From the NCBI RefSeq assembly GCF_037975245.1, contig NC_092575.1, positions 25,940,841 to 26,004,840 of the forward strand: 64,000 nt of DNA. The letters run 5' to 3'. The position numbers and the translations under genes were made by a program. This document shows, one piece after another, positions 35,822 through 47,625 of this stretch; position 1 is the stretch's first letter; each line of letters begins with the position of its first letter. This stretch comes from Apostichopus japonicus. Its lineage: Eukaryota > Echinodermata > Holothuroidea > Aspidochirotida > Stichopodidae. The notes under the pieces were generated by a model that was not told where the DNA came from, did no database searches, and saw only the letters and a list, made by a program, of their open reading frames with translations.

Positions 35822-37074
35822 CTATTAACCCAAAGCACAAACAAGTATCGCGTCAAAAGGATAGTGAAAGTTGTCGTTGAAAGGCCAATACGTTCAACAT
35901 GCTAAAAGTTCTATAGCTAGTTCGAATCTGCTGAAACTTTCACCGGTATGGTATGATTGACCCGGATTTTTTTTTTAAATTATAATATGTCGAATTGTGG
36001 TCTTAATTCTGAATTCCTCCGTCAGATGAGTTTCGTGGCTTCACACAGGCTCCTGTTTTTTTTTTGGGGGGGGGGGCGGAATAGACGAATAGGGTCCAGT
36101 GACTATGATTGGGCAAAACCCTTCCTTTGCCTTCACTACTGAGGCAGGAAGATTGACTACCGGAGCAAATGCCCCACTAGTTTAATTGCTATACAATGCA
36201 CTGATAGTGTTTGATTTTTATGGGTAAGGGAGCCTCAGGTTTTATTTCGCTTTGGCTATTGAGTCGGTGTTGGTTGGGTTTATTTTGACAGTGTTGTAGG
36301 GCCGAGATGTTTGAGTGTCCGCTTGTCGGGTCACGTAAAAAGGACCAGTACTAAATGAATCGAACAGTTACTTGAAACATGTTTAGGAGTTAGTGTTTGC
36401 CAGCCTGTCTATAGGAATGCAACAAACCATTATGTTTCCAAAGGTATATACGTATGCAAGGGTTGTGATTTTTCTTAAAAAGGGTAATGAACGAAATATT
36501 TGGCCACAGTAAAATCTATAATCAAGGCCTTCATGAGAATCGTAAGATCTCTGTACTTAAATGTGTATTAAGTGGTATGCTGCAATGTATTCTGAATCTT
36601 TTGCCTCCACAATATCCAGAGACACATTTGGCATTGATATAGTCCCCTCCCATCACCCTCAACTAACAGGTAATAACAGCTCTATAGGAATAATCAATGA
36701 TTACTGAGTTTGTATCTGTATTGTCAATAAAATGAAGTGAATGTGTACATTTCTTTGGAAAGCAAAGATAGTTCATTAGTTCTCAACTTTTCCTTGACTG
36801 TTTTATACTTCTATGCTTACATGATATAGAAACTATGAAGAAAACACAAAAACATTTTCAGCTCAATGACCAAGATGACCTACATTCTGTTAATGATTCA
36901 ATTGCATTCACAAATTACTATGATCAAATTTAACAAATTCATAGTTTTCCACAAAAACGTTTTGAAGATGTGGTTTGGCCAAAGGAAGCAGTCAATTTCC
37001 AAGAATTGTTTTGAGCCACCAGAATATACCTTTAATAAGTAGCCAATCTTAATGGGAATAACTAAACATCATCT
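35822..37074. other. No gene recognised
   Basis: About 1.25 kb of AT-rich DNA with a T run and G run at 36055-36076. No coding evidence. Confidence 0.4.
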
Positions 37075-37078
37075 TTAA

Positions 37079-38734
37079 AGCAGCATTTTGCGTTGGGTCG
37101 CTTTTTTCCACCTTTTTAACATGTGCATCGATTTTTTTAGATGTATCAATCATAAAACAGCAAACTAAGATACCATCCAAGTTTCACCCTGCCAAGAGCG
37201 TTAATTAGCGAATAATGAACGATTTATGTCGATAACGAGCATGGGCGGCGATCCGTACTTCCGAGTGGGGGGGGATATGACCTTGTTGACTATCTAAGCG
37301 TAGCGCCACCATTGGTTGGCGCGAAGCGTACAAGAAAATTTTGGGATTTACAAACCCTCTAGTTGGCCGGAAACGGCACTTCCCGAGGTTTCCAAGCGGC
37401 ATATACCCAACTTTAAAGTAGGGATATCATGTCCGAAATATCTCATAATCAGGATCCAAAATACTTTTTTTTTAATTTCGGGTGTTATTTTGGGAAAATT
37501 GCCGGCACTGTCAACCTTGTTTCAGGCGCTACGTTAGAATGTTCGAGAGCTCTTTTATATTATTCGATGAAGAAAATGGCCTCATGCAGGCTATTATAGG
37601 CCTATACACATGCAATACACAATTACACATAGTTACATTCCTAGGTACCGATTGCTAGGGCATCCAGGTGAAACGTGTATTAAGCATTACCAACATGAGA
37701 TTCTCAGCTGTTCGAGGGAATATGTACGTGTGAAGGCCTTCTATAGGGCCTATATGAATACTATGAGGGTGCATATATGTACTATATCCAATACCGTGGG
37801 CGCAATAATACATTTTGTTGTTATAGGGCCAATGAAGCCTACAGTCAACTATTCTTGCTTTATAAAGACGGTTTATTTGAAAAGATCGCACTGCGTTTAT
37901 GGTAGGCGAGAAATGAAGCTAAAAAAGAGCCGTACATTCACGATGATGCATAAATGTAGGCATGAAAATATTCTTATCCCTGGCATTTGGTGGGGGGGAT
38001 ATGGTGTATTACATCCCCTCCACCCATTTTCATGGGGGGATATATCCCCCTTCCCCCCCCCCCAGGATCGCCGCCCATGATAACGAGTAAAAGTGTCCTC
38101 GACAAAGTTTTCATATCTCCAAATCCACTAGTTTGAATTCCACCAATCAGTGAATAGTATGTTTATTCATGAGCATTTTGCGTTTGGTCGCCGTTTTCTA
38201 CTTTTTTGACATGTCCATCGAGTTTTTTACATACATCAAATCACAAAACAGCAAATTGAGATATTAGTTTTTCCCTGCCAAAAACGTTAATTGGCGAGTA
38301 TTCCACATACAAAATTAATCGCATTCAGTTCCCAAACCCACTAGTTTAAATTCAACCAATCAGAGATGCAGGTTTAGTTATGAGCCGTTGCTAAAAATAG
38401 ATTCAAGACTTTGCGTTAGTACAACCAGGGAGTTGTTATGCAACTGCCTGGTACAACTGCCATATAGACTGTACACAAATCAAGCGTGGTGTTATATTAC
38501 GTATCTGTCAATGACGTTCGTAGTGTTTAAATATTCATATTATGGGCGAGGTTTATTGGGTTCCCAACGGAAAATATCTTGGAGAACAACAAAGTTGAAA
38601 GTTGCAATTTTTTCGACTTTTATGCCACCATTTGAAGTAAAATATAAATAGATAAGCTAGTTATGTATGTCGTTATGGCATAGTGGGGACAGTGAGGTTG
38701 AGAAAAATCATAGAAAAGGACGCAAAATGCTGCT
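37079..38734. mobile_element. TTAA-flanked non-autonomous transposon carrying a hAT insertion
   Basis: TTAA stands at 37075-37078 and 38735-38738. The ends AGCAGCATTTTGCGT (left) and AGCAGCATTTTGCGTCC (right, minus strand) form an inverted repeat of at least 15 bp. A second copy of the left-end region begins near 38168 (gagcattttgcgtttggtcgcc), so the element contains a direct duplication of about 150 bp. An 840-bp hAT element sits between the two copies. Without it the element is about 0.8 kb. There is no transposase; the TTAA duplication points to piggyBac or Kolobok mobilisation. Confidence 0.82.
37240..38079. mobile_element. 840-bp non-autonomous hAT-type element, nested
   Basis: The ends CATGGGCGGCGATCC (left) and, on the minus strand at the right, CATGGGCGGCGATCCTGGGG are inverted repeats followed by G runs. 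The octamer ataacgag occurs on both sides (37232-37239 and 38080-38087), a perfect 8-bp target duplication. The interior has several open frames but no transposase motif. It interrupts the TTAA element and is therefore the younger of the two. Confidence 0.9.
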
Positions 38735-38738
38735 TTAA

Positions 38739-39180
38739 GTTACAGGTCGATCTATAAACTAAAACATCACTCAAATGTTACCCAACGTTATCAAATGACA
38801 AAGAAATTTAAAAAAAGTGTCTAGAAGTTCACTTTTGCACTTCTCATGTTTACAAAATTTGCCAGGTTTCAACATCTGTCGACCTCCACTGACATTTACC
38901 TTCATAAAACAAAACTGTTAGAGATTCTAAGAACACTGCTCCTTTCAAATAAAAACTCTGTCAAAGTTACTATTGTTCTGATATAGAACTTTAACGATTT
39001 CACATTTTGCCATCTGCCCAACTTATATGACATTTGAGTGCCACCAAAACAATCACAACCTTGTACTCACCGTATATGGAAGCTATACATTCATAGTATC
39101 ACTTCTGTCAACGTTAATACTGTTGTTAAAATATTATGTTGACAAAGTAGGACGACATACACGTACACATACTGACATGA
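38739..39180. other. No gene recognised
   Basis: AT-rich DNA between a TTAA element and a LINE fragment. Nothing supportable. Confidence 0.4.
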
Positions 39181-39189
39181 CAAAACTTT

Positions 39190-40815
39190 CGTGGAAGAGT
39201 TGAATGTATTTTATAGTAGATTCGAAAGGGACTTTACAACTGAGAACAATGTAGTTATGAGTGGGTGGATTAGTGAATTAATGGAAACTGGGTTCGACAA
39301 TGAGATCTGCTTTACTGAACATGAAGTTAGGGTAGTGTTTGGATCATTGAAAACCAACAAAGCTCAAGGCCCTGACGGTTTATGCAATAAGATCCTCTGC
39401 AAAACTGAACTGGCCGGGATTTTCACAAACTCTTTCAATGATCTTAGACAACGGCTCAATTTCACGACTGTTGAAAACGTCATTAGTAATACACGTCCCC
39501 AAGAGAAAGAATGCAACTGAGCCTAATGATTTTCGGCCCGTCTTACTTACCTGTAATGTCATGAAATGTTTCGAAAGACTTCTAATGAGTCGTCTTAATT
39601 CTCAGTATTAAAGACCAGTTCATTGACCCCATGCAGTTTGCTTATATGGCAGGGATGGGGGTTGATGATTCCGTGTTGACATATCTTCTCAAAGTTTACT
39701 GTCATTGAGATAAAGATAGACAGTAGGCATATGCGAGATCTACTTTTATAGACTTTTGTAGTGCATTCAACACAATTGTCCCACACTTACAGCTAAATTA
39801 ATCGCATACGGTGTATCCCATGGAATTACCCTATGGATTTATGATTTCCTTAGAAATATACTTCAGAAGGTGAAGGTAGGCGATGTCTACTCAGGGGAAT
39901 TGATTTTAAGTGTACGTGCGCCTCATGCAGGGCTGTGTCCTCTCCCCTGGTTTTTTCCATGTATACCAGCGATTGTCAGAGTATGACCAGTGATTGTAGC
40001 GTCATCAAATATGCGGATGATACTGTCATTACTGGTTACCTGTCAGATGACATTGACTCATGCGCCACCACGATTGCAACTTGCAAGGTTTGTCCAGTTG
40101 TGCGATGATCATTTGTTACAACTTAATGTGTCCAAAATTAAGGAGCTGATTATATATTTCCGTCGCAAGCCAGTAACTCACGCCCCCATTAAGTTCATGT
40201 GGAACAAGTAAAACAAGTAGATAAATATAAGTACTAAGGAACCATGCTGTGTAATAAATTTGACTGGTCTAGTAATACCACAAGTGTCCATAAGAACGCA
40301 AATCAGAGGCTGTATTTCTCGAGAACTGAAGAATCTTAGAGTGGATAAAACAACCATGACCTTGTTCTATAAATCCCTCATTCAAAGTGTTTTGATGTAC
40401 AACATAATTTGTTACTTTGCCAATGGTACCAAAATTGATGTGAAGATGCTTCAGCAACCTAGGAAAGTTGCTCAGCATGAGAGGGTCTGCAATAAATTGA
40501 AACATATCATGCAAGACCCAACACACCCTTTGTTTCAGCACTATAATTACAGCCGTTCTAGACTGTGTTTATGCCCACCACCTACACTTAGGGCCGCTAC
40601 AGATACTCATATGTGCCTGATTCTATCCATATATTTAATTCACAAGTGAGAAGAAGTTTCTTATTTGTAGGACTTGCTGTATATTTGTTTGTATTACTGT
40701 ATGTGTATCGCAGTCTATTGATACTTATATTATTGCTTTTCTTTATTCTTTTTTTTTACGACCTGTGTAAGCCGAATTTCCGATTGTGGGCAATAAATTC
40801 AAATTCAATTCAATG
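39190..40815 (+). pseudogene. Decayed CR1/L2-like LINE reverse transcriptase
   Basis: In broken frames the RT blocks appear in order: FVEELNVFYSRFERDF and NKAQGPDGLCNKIL (39190-39400), PNDFRPVLLTCNVMKCFERL (about 39510-39590), FIDPMQFAYMAGMGVDDSVL (39610-39680), TFIDFCSAFNTIVPHLQL (39740-39790), the active site IKYADDTVITGYLSDDIDS (40005-40060), LCDDHLLQLNVSKIKELIIY (40100-40160) and the tail block DPTHPLFQHYN (40515-40545). At least six frameshifts and internal stops are needed. The 3' end is TTCAAATTCAATTCAA at 40797-40813, the short-repeat tail typical of L2/CR1 LINEs. The endonuclease is missing. Confidence 0.88.
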
Positions 40816-41115
40816 ACTTAAAATGTTACTTGTAATTGTTTGCCTATTAAAGGCAAGTATACTACTATGGATAAAGTCACATAGAGTATATTCATACATA
40901 ACCATGTTAGACAGAGTGGAATATTTCAAGTAAGTAACACCTACAGGTGTAATTAAACTTATGATCCTGTTTTTATAAGCTTTGATAATAAATAATGGTT
41001 TGTACAAAATGTCTCACCAACTTCCTTACCCAAGTGAACATACAGCACCACTGGTGATAGGATTATTGTTTTCATCATTCTTTGCTTACAATAACCCACA
41101 ATATGATTTCAGTCA

Positions 41116-41414
41116 TTATTCTGGACACATTGTTGCTTGAACTACATGATTTTTAATTCTGAATTCTCTGACAAGTTTCGCACATTCTTAATTTCCTTGT
41201 TCTGTTAAGGCATTTTCCAATTTCGTGATGTTTGTGGGAGATACCAGTGAATATTTGGTCAGTTTCTGTAACAAAAGAGTTCCTGATGTTTTGTACTTCT
41301 TGATTTCAGTAATTCCTTCAGGAATTTGAAAAATATTTGCAAGCAGACTACATTGGTCTACAACAAGATATGATGATAAGTTCTGCTTTAGTTGATCAAA
41401 AGATTTGATGATGT
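41116..41414 (-). CDS. C-terminal death-fold (DED-like) exon with in-frame TAA
   Basis: Acceptor tctttcaacctcacag precedes a frame beginning with two bases, matching a phase-1 donor. It reads IIKSFDQLKQNLSSYLVVDQ, CSLLANIFQIPEGITEIKKY, KTSGTLLLQKLTKYSLVSPT, NITKLENALTEQGN, TAA, then ECAKLVREFRIKNHVVQ and ends at TAA 41118-41116. The six-helix pattern with 'GTLLLQKLxxxxLvSPxNIxxLexAL' and 'CAxLVreF' is that of a DED. The first TAA (41190-41188) replaces one residue just before the last helix. If read as a real stop, the domain would lack helix 6. Confidence 0.6.
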
Positions 41415-42036
41415 CTGTGAGGTTGAAAGAAAGGAAATTGTAATTATGTTTAATGCATTACTCTTCATAAAGTGAATTAAACTGAACCTGTTTCATGCAA
41501 ACAATATCCAGAAATGTGAGACAACAGTTATGTGTTTCTTACACACAAGGGTAAAATAAAACTTAAAAGCTCAGAGATTTCAATGAAACTAAACATAAAA
41601 TCTGATATAGATTAAGAAAGTATATTTCAAAACAGGTGGTTAAATTACATTAAGTTTGATTATCACTGCAGTGAGACAAAAATGATGTTTCCTTAATATC
41701 AAATATTGCAAAAAGCTGATAGTTATAATCCCCCTGTGACATGACAACTGCTGCCTGGACATCTCTTTGCAAAGTAGGATTTGGTGAAAAGTAAAAAAAG
41801 TAACATTACATGTACACATCTATTATTAAAGCAAATAAAGTAGAGACTTCAATAGAAAAAATGACTTAATAAGAGAATGTAAAATAATACAAAAGACACA
41901 ATACAAGGTTAATATTAAAGGAGTCTCAGTTTCTAAGACAAATCCAAGTTATAACTCCTTATTCAAATTTTCCTTTGTGTTAAATTAAACCAAATTCATA
42001 TTTCCTGCAACTGAATGCTAAACTTGAAAAGATTCC

Positions 42037-42325
42037 TCATGGACAATCCATATCTTGCATCTTTTTTTCCAGATTGACAGTATCATTGATCCCTTTATTC
42101 TGAAGATGGAAGTCTTCCTGGTGCCTGTTCTTAAACCATAGGGCTTCCATAGCAACATCATTGAAGCGAGAAAATTCAAGTAATTTTTAATTACTAACTT
42201 GTAACATTTTGATAGCCTTGAACATGGGATCAAGTTGTTAGGGCAATGAGCTTGTAATGTAAAGAATTCAGGTCCCAGTATTGTTCGACTGCATCATTAC
42301 AATCTGGATTTAGGCAAAAGAATTA
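42037..42325 (-). other. Unrecognised coding-like remnant
   Basis: The minus strand holds adjoining protein-like stretches in two frames: DAVEQYWDLNSLHYKLIALT (about 42290-42235), DPMFKAIKMLQVSN then TAA, then EFSRFNDVAMEALWFKNRHQ and EDFHLQNKGINDTVNLEKKM to TGA at 42039-42037. One frameshift and one stop interrupt it. It is charged and probably helical. It lies between the UPA-like and the last death-fold exons of the minus-strand gene and could belong to it, but I do not recognise the family. Confidence 0.3.
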
Positions 42326-43586
42326 ACATCAATTGTCATCTACACACAGGTGTATACAAAGGTAATTTTTAAAGTATAGCTGTGTGCTTTACTTTGACAG
42401 CACCCATGTCCCACATATGTAGTAAACTGAAGTACTCTATGACCAACTAATGGAATTTATGCATATTGAGATTTATGGTTGTTGTAAAGTTATCTGACAA
42501 GGCTTTTGCCTACATGCAAGGCTTCATATTATTTTTAGCTCTTATAAGCTTTGAAAAGAATGATTATTTGTAGTAGCAAACAAATAGAGACCAAAACAAT
42601 TACACACATTTCAAAGTACTTATGTAATCAATACATGGACAGTCAATGAGGTTGGAATGAAGGACTAGTCCAGAATGAAATCAACTGTATAGAAAACTCA
42701 GCTGGGACCATATGATCACCTTTCATTCATTGAATATCATAGGAATGACAGAAGGAGACAATGTCAAAATATCATGTTTATTTTTATAACAAAATATGCT
42801 AACACATGTGCAAATAACTATTCTTCCAACAAATGCAATTTACCTGTGGAACAGTAATTAACTGCTTTCTTTACGTGTTACCAAGAATAAATAATAATAC
42901 ATTATACATATTATATTATATGTAAATTACAATAGTTGACAAACATTACTAACCACTTTTCTAGGATGTGGGTTACACTGTGATGTACTGGAGTTAGCAC
43001 TAACATATAAAATTGAAGTCATAGATTTGAGTCGAACATACACTGGATCATGAATTATGGTTCCCTTTTGCTGGTAGGTTTATCCATTGATTAGACTCTT
43101 TTAATATAAGAACCTGAAACAATTGAATATGATATTGTTATTATTTATGTAAATGTTAATATTGACATCAGTGCACACACTGCTAAATTGTCCTATGTAT
43201 TACCCAGGAAGCAATAACATCTCCCCGGTATGGTCCTCTCTGGGGTGGCCATTTTTTGATAAATCAGGGAGCTGTTATAAATATCTAAAACATAGAGTGT
43301 CTGATAGGATGCATTATCATAGAACATTAATAGTCTGACAGCCTATGTTCTGAAATATAAATCTTTGCTGTCTAATCTTGGTCACCTGGTCAAAGTTGTG
43401 TTTACAAATGTTTCTGTACTTACATACTTGTTTAAGTTTGCAAGCAATACATTATTGAAAATTAAAATATATATGGTTAACACGGTATCAACCCTGTACA
43501 ATTCTGTGTATGAACCATGTGTCAATCAGAAAGGCAGACAACTGGAATCCATGAGATAATTAGCAATACCACTTGAGCTGACAAAA

Positions 43587-43827
43587 TCAGCGACTTAATT
43601 CATGTCCCAGTGTGTCATCATTATGGAACCAATGATGGATTGTCAATTGATCGCCCGATTCAGAAACTCTGTTTACGATCGGTAAAATACAAACACGCTT
43701 CCTCATCTTAGGTAGTAAGGGACATGGAGACCAATGAGACAGGGTTTCTCAGCTTCAACTGCAAGGTGCTGACTAGTCATATAGCAGCTGAGGTGTTCCC
43801 TATCTAAGCTCCATTTGACAGATTTAT
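43587..43827 (-). pseudogene. UPA-like exon with frameshift
   Basis: After acceptor ttaaaattttcttcag the frame reads KSVKWSLDREHLSCYMTSQH, LAVEAEKPCLIGLHVPYYLR and then a stop. One frame over, from about 43700, it continues KRVCILPIVNRVSESGDQLT and IHHWFHNDDTLGHELSR to TGA at 43589-43587. 'W.L..e.LxxYxxxxh' followed by 'kRvxxlp....s...Lxvhxxfxnd' matches the arrangement after ZU5 in ZU5-UPA proteins. The break near 43701-43712 needs a one- or two-base indel; the 25 bases between a possible GT and AG are too few for an intron. The two-base exon start fits the ZU5 donor phase. Confidence 0.55.
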
Positions 43828-44699
43828 CTGAAGAAAATTTTAAAAACATTTTGCTTAGAAGTTTTATAACGTGGTGAAAAGTAGGACACCAATCCTATAC
43901 TATACCATAGATGATGTTAAAGGAACAGTCTGGTGGTAGAAAAAGCAACACATAGAACATCAAAATAGTACAATATTATGTTACTAACTCTATGTATGGA
44001 TGCAAGGTTACTAGATAAAACCCTGAAGTATAACACAGCTTGAAGGGTATTATTTTTCTTTGCAAATGTTGTTTGTTTCTCTCTAAAATGTGCAACATTA
44101 TAAATGTTTACTCTCAATGTACAACTAAAAGAGAAAGGTTACTTAAGTGGAGGTTAAATGTGTAGACATTACCTCCTTCTTGAGATGTTGATTTCTACAT
44201 TACACAGAACCAGAAGGCTTAGTGACTTTCTTGTCAATATCATGTTTGTGTACGCAGGTGGTACACTATCAAGTGTGACTTTCATTCCAGATTTACTTCA
44301 GCAGTTACAAAGGTTTGGGAGCTTTTCAGGCTTTGACACATATTGACCTCAAATGACCTATTGCTAATCACAAAACACTTTAAATTTGTTTTACATGCCC
44401 CAGTGGATCTATATAGTACATATGAAGTTTACACAATCTTTCTTGAATTATTGTGCTTACAAATGTTTCAGACTTTGACCTCTACAGAAAAGCAGGGTTT
44501 CTGTATTTATTTAATATGGAACCACATCCAGTGACAATACACAGCATTATACCCTTTTTGTTTTTGGCCTATCGTGGATAAAACTCAAGAGGTGGTACAC
44601 ACAAGCTCATATACATACTTCTGTTGATAATACAAATTTGAGTAACTGTAAATAATGCTGACTGGAGTATAAGAACACAAGACAAAATAGAGAACAGAC

Positions 44700-45023
44700 C
44701 TGTTTGTAATACACCAGAGTACACATCAATACCCATCTGGTTAGTTGTAGTAATAGCACAGTGTGGAATCATCAAGGTGACAGGCTTGTGTAAGGTAAGG
44801 CTTTCTGGACCAAATTTCACAAAGGGGGTCAACCTTAGACTCTTGTTTGAGATAGGTCCTTTAATGGCAGGTTCAGTAGAAACCCACAGACTAATAATCC
44901 TTCCAGTGTGTAGTGCACCAGCTGGTACACGCAGAATGACACCTGCGATAACCATCTCTCCTCCAAGCTGATCAAAGTATTGTTCTTTATAAAAATTGGA
45001 CCCTGGGAACAAAGGAAGTCTCT
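44700..45023 (-). CDS. ZU5 domain exon
   Basis: Acceptor tactttctccatcag and donor ACAG|GTCTGT bound a 324-base exon (phase 1 to phase 1). It encodes RLPLFPGSNFYKEQYFDQLG, then GEMVIAGVILRVPAGALHTG, RIISLWVSTEPAIKGPISNK, SLRLTPFVKFGPESLTLHKP and VTLMIPHCAITTTNQMG. The signatures 'G(G/x)xxVxLrVPaGAL', 'LTPfVkfGPesLtLxKPVtLxiPHC' are those of ZU5, found in UNC5 receptors, ankyrins and PIDD. This is the clearest host-type coding exon in the window and has no defects. Its minus-strand orientation agrees with the flanking death-fold exons. Confidence 0.85.
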
Positions 45024-45566
45024 CTGATGGAGAAAAGTAATATATTTCATATGAAAGGAAAGTATTTTGCCACTATCATGAAACATGTTTTCCTATAAAC
45101 TGCTTCAATCCACAATATGAAAATAACCTCTGTAACACAAAACTGATGATTTCATATTACTATTTGTAGATAATTTCAAAATAAAAAGAAGAGAATCACA
45201 TACATCTTTGATATGAGAAAGAGAGCAAGACCTGTAGTAGATTATATCTGCAAGAAATATTAGCATCATTGAATTAATAAATATGAAACAATTAATGACA
45301 TGTTTAATGAACAGAAACAAAAATAAGTATGCAGGGTATACCACATTCCTCTAGCATTGACATGCCTGAATCTATTTTTGACGGAAATGATATATTCATA
45401 CCGAAATAAAGAAAGGAAAATCATACATCTTTTGTAAATACTGAAACATAAGGGTCGCATGAAATAACTGTAATGATCCTAGAATGTCACATAAGATTGA
45501 GAATAACTATATAAGTAACGAATAGGGAAGGAATACACATGTTGATAAAAGTATAGTGTACTTTAC

Positions 45567-45744
45567 CATGTTCTTCCTTTGCAAGTAGCAATATCCGTCT
45601 TCCCAAATCCAGTTTTCCATGAGACAATTTCAAGGCTCTTTGGATATCCAGTCTCTTGTATCCCTCCTCTATCAAAATTTTGAAATTTACTGACAACTTT
45701 GGTTCCACTTTTGAAATGACTTTCTGTTTCTCTAGATTTTTTAC
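45567..45744 (-). CDS. UBA-like helical exon
   Basis: Acceptor ttatttcag and donor CATG|GTAAAG bound a 178-base exon in phase 0 to phase 1. It encodes VKNLEKQKVISKVEPKLSVN then FKILIEEGYKRLDIQRALKL and SHGKLDLGRRILLLAKEEH. The pattern 'LIeeGYkRxdIqrALkxsxxkldxxrriLl' resembles the three-helix UBA fold, a ubiquitin-binding module. The exon's other frames are also open, but only this one joins the ZU5 exon correctly (G + AG = GAG). No internal stop. Confidence 0.6.
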
Positions 45745-46063
45745 CTGAAATAATGTTGAAATATTACGAATTGTTCATAAAATTCATATTTTTCATCATA
45801 CTTTCATGAAGAAAGACAACTCTCTACTGCATTTGATTTGGCTTCAGTGAATATTCTACACAAACTCCCTGTACAGATGATATCTTCAAACCCATATTTT
45901 GAGTACTAAAGCATAAAATCACAGTTAAATGCTCGGTATTTTGTTACAATGAGTAAAAGGAGGACTTATTAGTAACTGAAGAGTAATTTCTCATTCTGTT
46001 ATGTGACTTGCATGACAGCAAAAAAGCTGCTTTTCATGTTAAAAAGTACAGTAATAATCCATT

Positions 46064-46473
46064 CTAAGATCTTGATTCTATGCAAAATGAACCTTGTGTT
46101 TCTTCAAGATAAAGTTTCAAAGTCTTAACAAGTTTTTGAAAAGCACAAACCATTTTCTTATCATCTTTCTCTCCTTCATTTTCCTTTCCATTCTTCTCAT
46201 GTGATGTACCAATGTACTCCAGCACCAGTCTTGCTACCTTATTTAAATGAATAGCTTTCAATCCTTCATACATTCCGATCATTCTGTCTGGCATGAGTAG
46301 CTCTCTTTCATCCAATATTTTCATCAGCATATTTCCAGATTCTGCTGCTGTCTGAATTGTTTCAATTTCTGCTGGCTCGAGCTAAGAAAACACGCCTAGC
46401 TTTTGACAATGTTGTTTACCTAGAAACTTTGCAATGTCTTCTCCCAACTTTTCATATTTGTGTAGGTCAGAAA
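46064..46473 (-). CDS. Death-fold (DED-like) exon with in-frame TAG
   Basis: After acceptor tttatgtcctcag, the frame reads SDLHKYEKLGEDIAKFLGKQ, HCQKLGVFS, a TAG stop, LEPAEIETIQTAAESGNMLM, KILDERELLMPDRMIGMYEG and LKAIHLNKVARLVLEYIG. The periodic leucines, 'ESGNxLxxILxERxLLxPDR' and 'LxxIxLxxVARLVxxY' fit helices 3-6 of a DED or related death-fold domain. TAG sits where a CAG glutamine would preserve the frame. The donor is uncertain: ATG|GTTTGT or CTT|GTTAAG would give the phase 0 needed by the next exon. Otherwise the frame runs on to a stop at 46064. Confidence 0.6.
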
Positions 46474-46903
46474 CTGAGGACATAAAATCAACTTTACATT
46501 AGAACAAGTATATCACACGTACAGATTAGAGTGCCTTAATCACATGCTAGTTGTGTGCCAGTTTAGAACAATGAGCAACGTTCACAACTAACATGCACAT
46601 GTATGCAACCGTCAACCGTCAACCGTCGTGCACACAATAAATTGGGTAAATTATACTGCCAACAAGTTCAACTTTAAGCCCTTGCCTAGTGTATAAATTC
46701 TAGTACTGTATACAGCTTCACTTTCAAAGTTGCTTTGAGCTACAAAAATAGGAAGAGCACACTAACTGAAAATAAATGTGTGCAAATATAATTTAGATAT
46801 TATTGGGTTAGGAAGGAAGATTGACTTTCTCTCCATCATAAGTGTTTATGTTGATCAAGTATTTCCCAATAAACTAAGGTTATATAAGTAACAATCAGGT
46901 GTG

Positions 46904-47382
46904 TATGGCAAGTCATATGTGCAATAATTCGATAAACCGAGTTATTCGCAGTTAAAACTCTGTTTTTCGATCGTTAAACTCAGTTTATCGAATGGATAAC
47001 TCTGTGTTTTGCTTTAAACTCAGTTTATCGTGCGAAAAGAAGGGTTACCTCGATAAACTAAGGTTATCGGTGATAAACCGAGTTTATCAAATGGGAACTA
47101 TGTATTTCGCTCAATAAACTTAGTTTATCGATATTCTCTTTTCGCTCGATAAAGTGAGTTTATCGATAAACTGAGTTTATCCATCGAAAACCAAGTTTAT
47201 CGAATCTGATATGGCACACCACGTGTGCAATAACTTGAATAACTGAGTTTATCGCTGTTAACTCTGCTTTTTGCTAAAAAAACACGGTTATCCAGTCGAT
47301 AAACTCAGTTTATCTATCGAAAAACAGAGTTTAACGGCGGTAAACTCGGTTTATCGAATTATTACACATGTGGCTTGCCATA
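46904..47382. mobile_element. 479-bp MITE packed with AACTCAGTTTATCG repeats
   Basis: The left end TATGGCAAGTCATATGTG and the minus-strand right end TATGGCAAGCCACATGTG continue into AATAATTCGATAAACCGAGTT, so the inverted ends exceed 35 bp. TGTG flanks both sides (46900-46903 and 47383-47386). The interior holds a dozen or more copies of AACTCAGTTTATCG in both orientations, and a third end-like segment at about 47211-47250. The single strand could fold almost completely. It sits in an intron of the ZU5 gene, between the exons at 46473 and 47626. Confidence 0.8.
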
Positions 47383-47625
47383 TGTGTGTCTACTTCTACA
47401 AGCAAACGTTATTTTTTTCACCTCTACTCAGACTCTCACCTGGGTCCATGTTCTCTATGTGTGCTTACTTTTTCATCTATACTTATACACACTTACCTGG
47501 TGTATGTCTAAGATAAAATAAACATCATTCATTTTCTTAACTTTATTTAATTTCGATGCAGGCAAGGGTGGACTTTCAAAACTAGCTGAGTTCACTCATC
47601 TGTTCCACTACCACTTAAAACTCAC

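Noticed and set aside
35583-35828. Plus-strand frame of 81 codons
   Set aside because: It is the antisense shadow of the LINE fragment on the minus strand.
46382-46419. A 38-base intron (GTAAAC...TTTTCTTAG) that would remove the in-frame TAG
   Set aside because: It is too short for a normal animal intron and its removal changes frame, giving an immediate stop.
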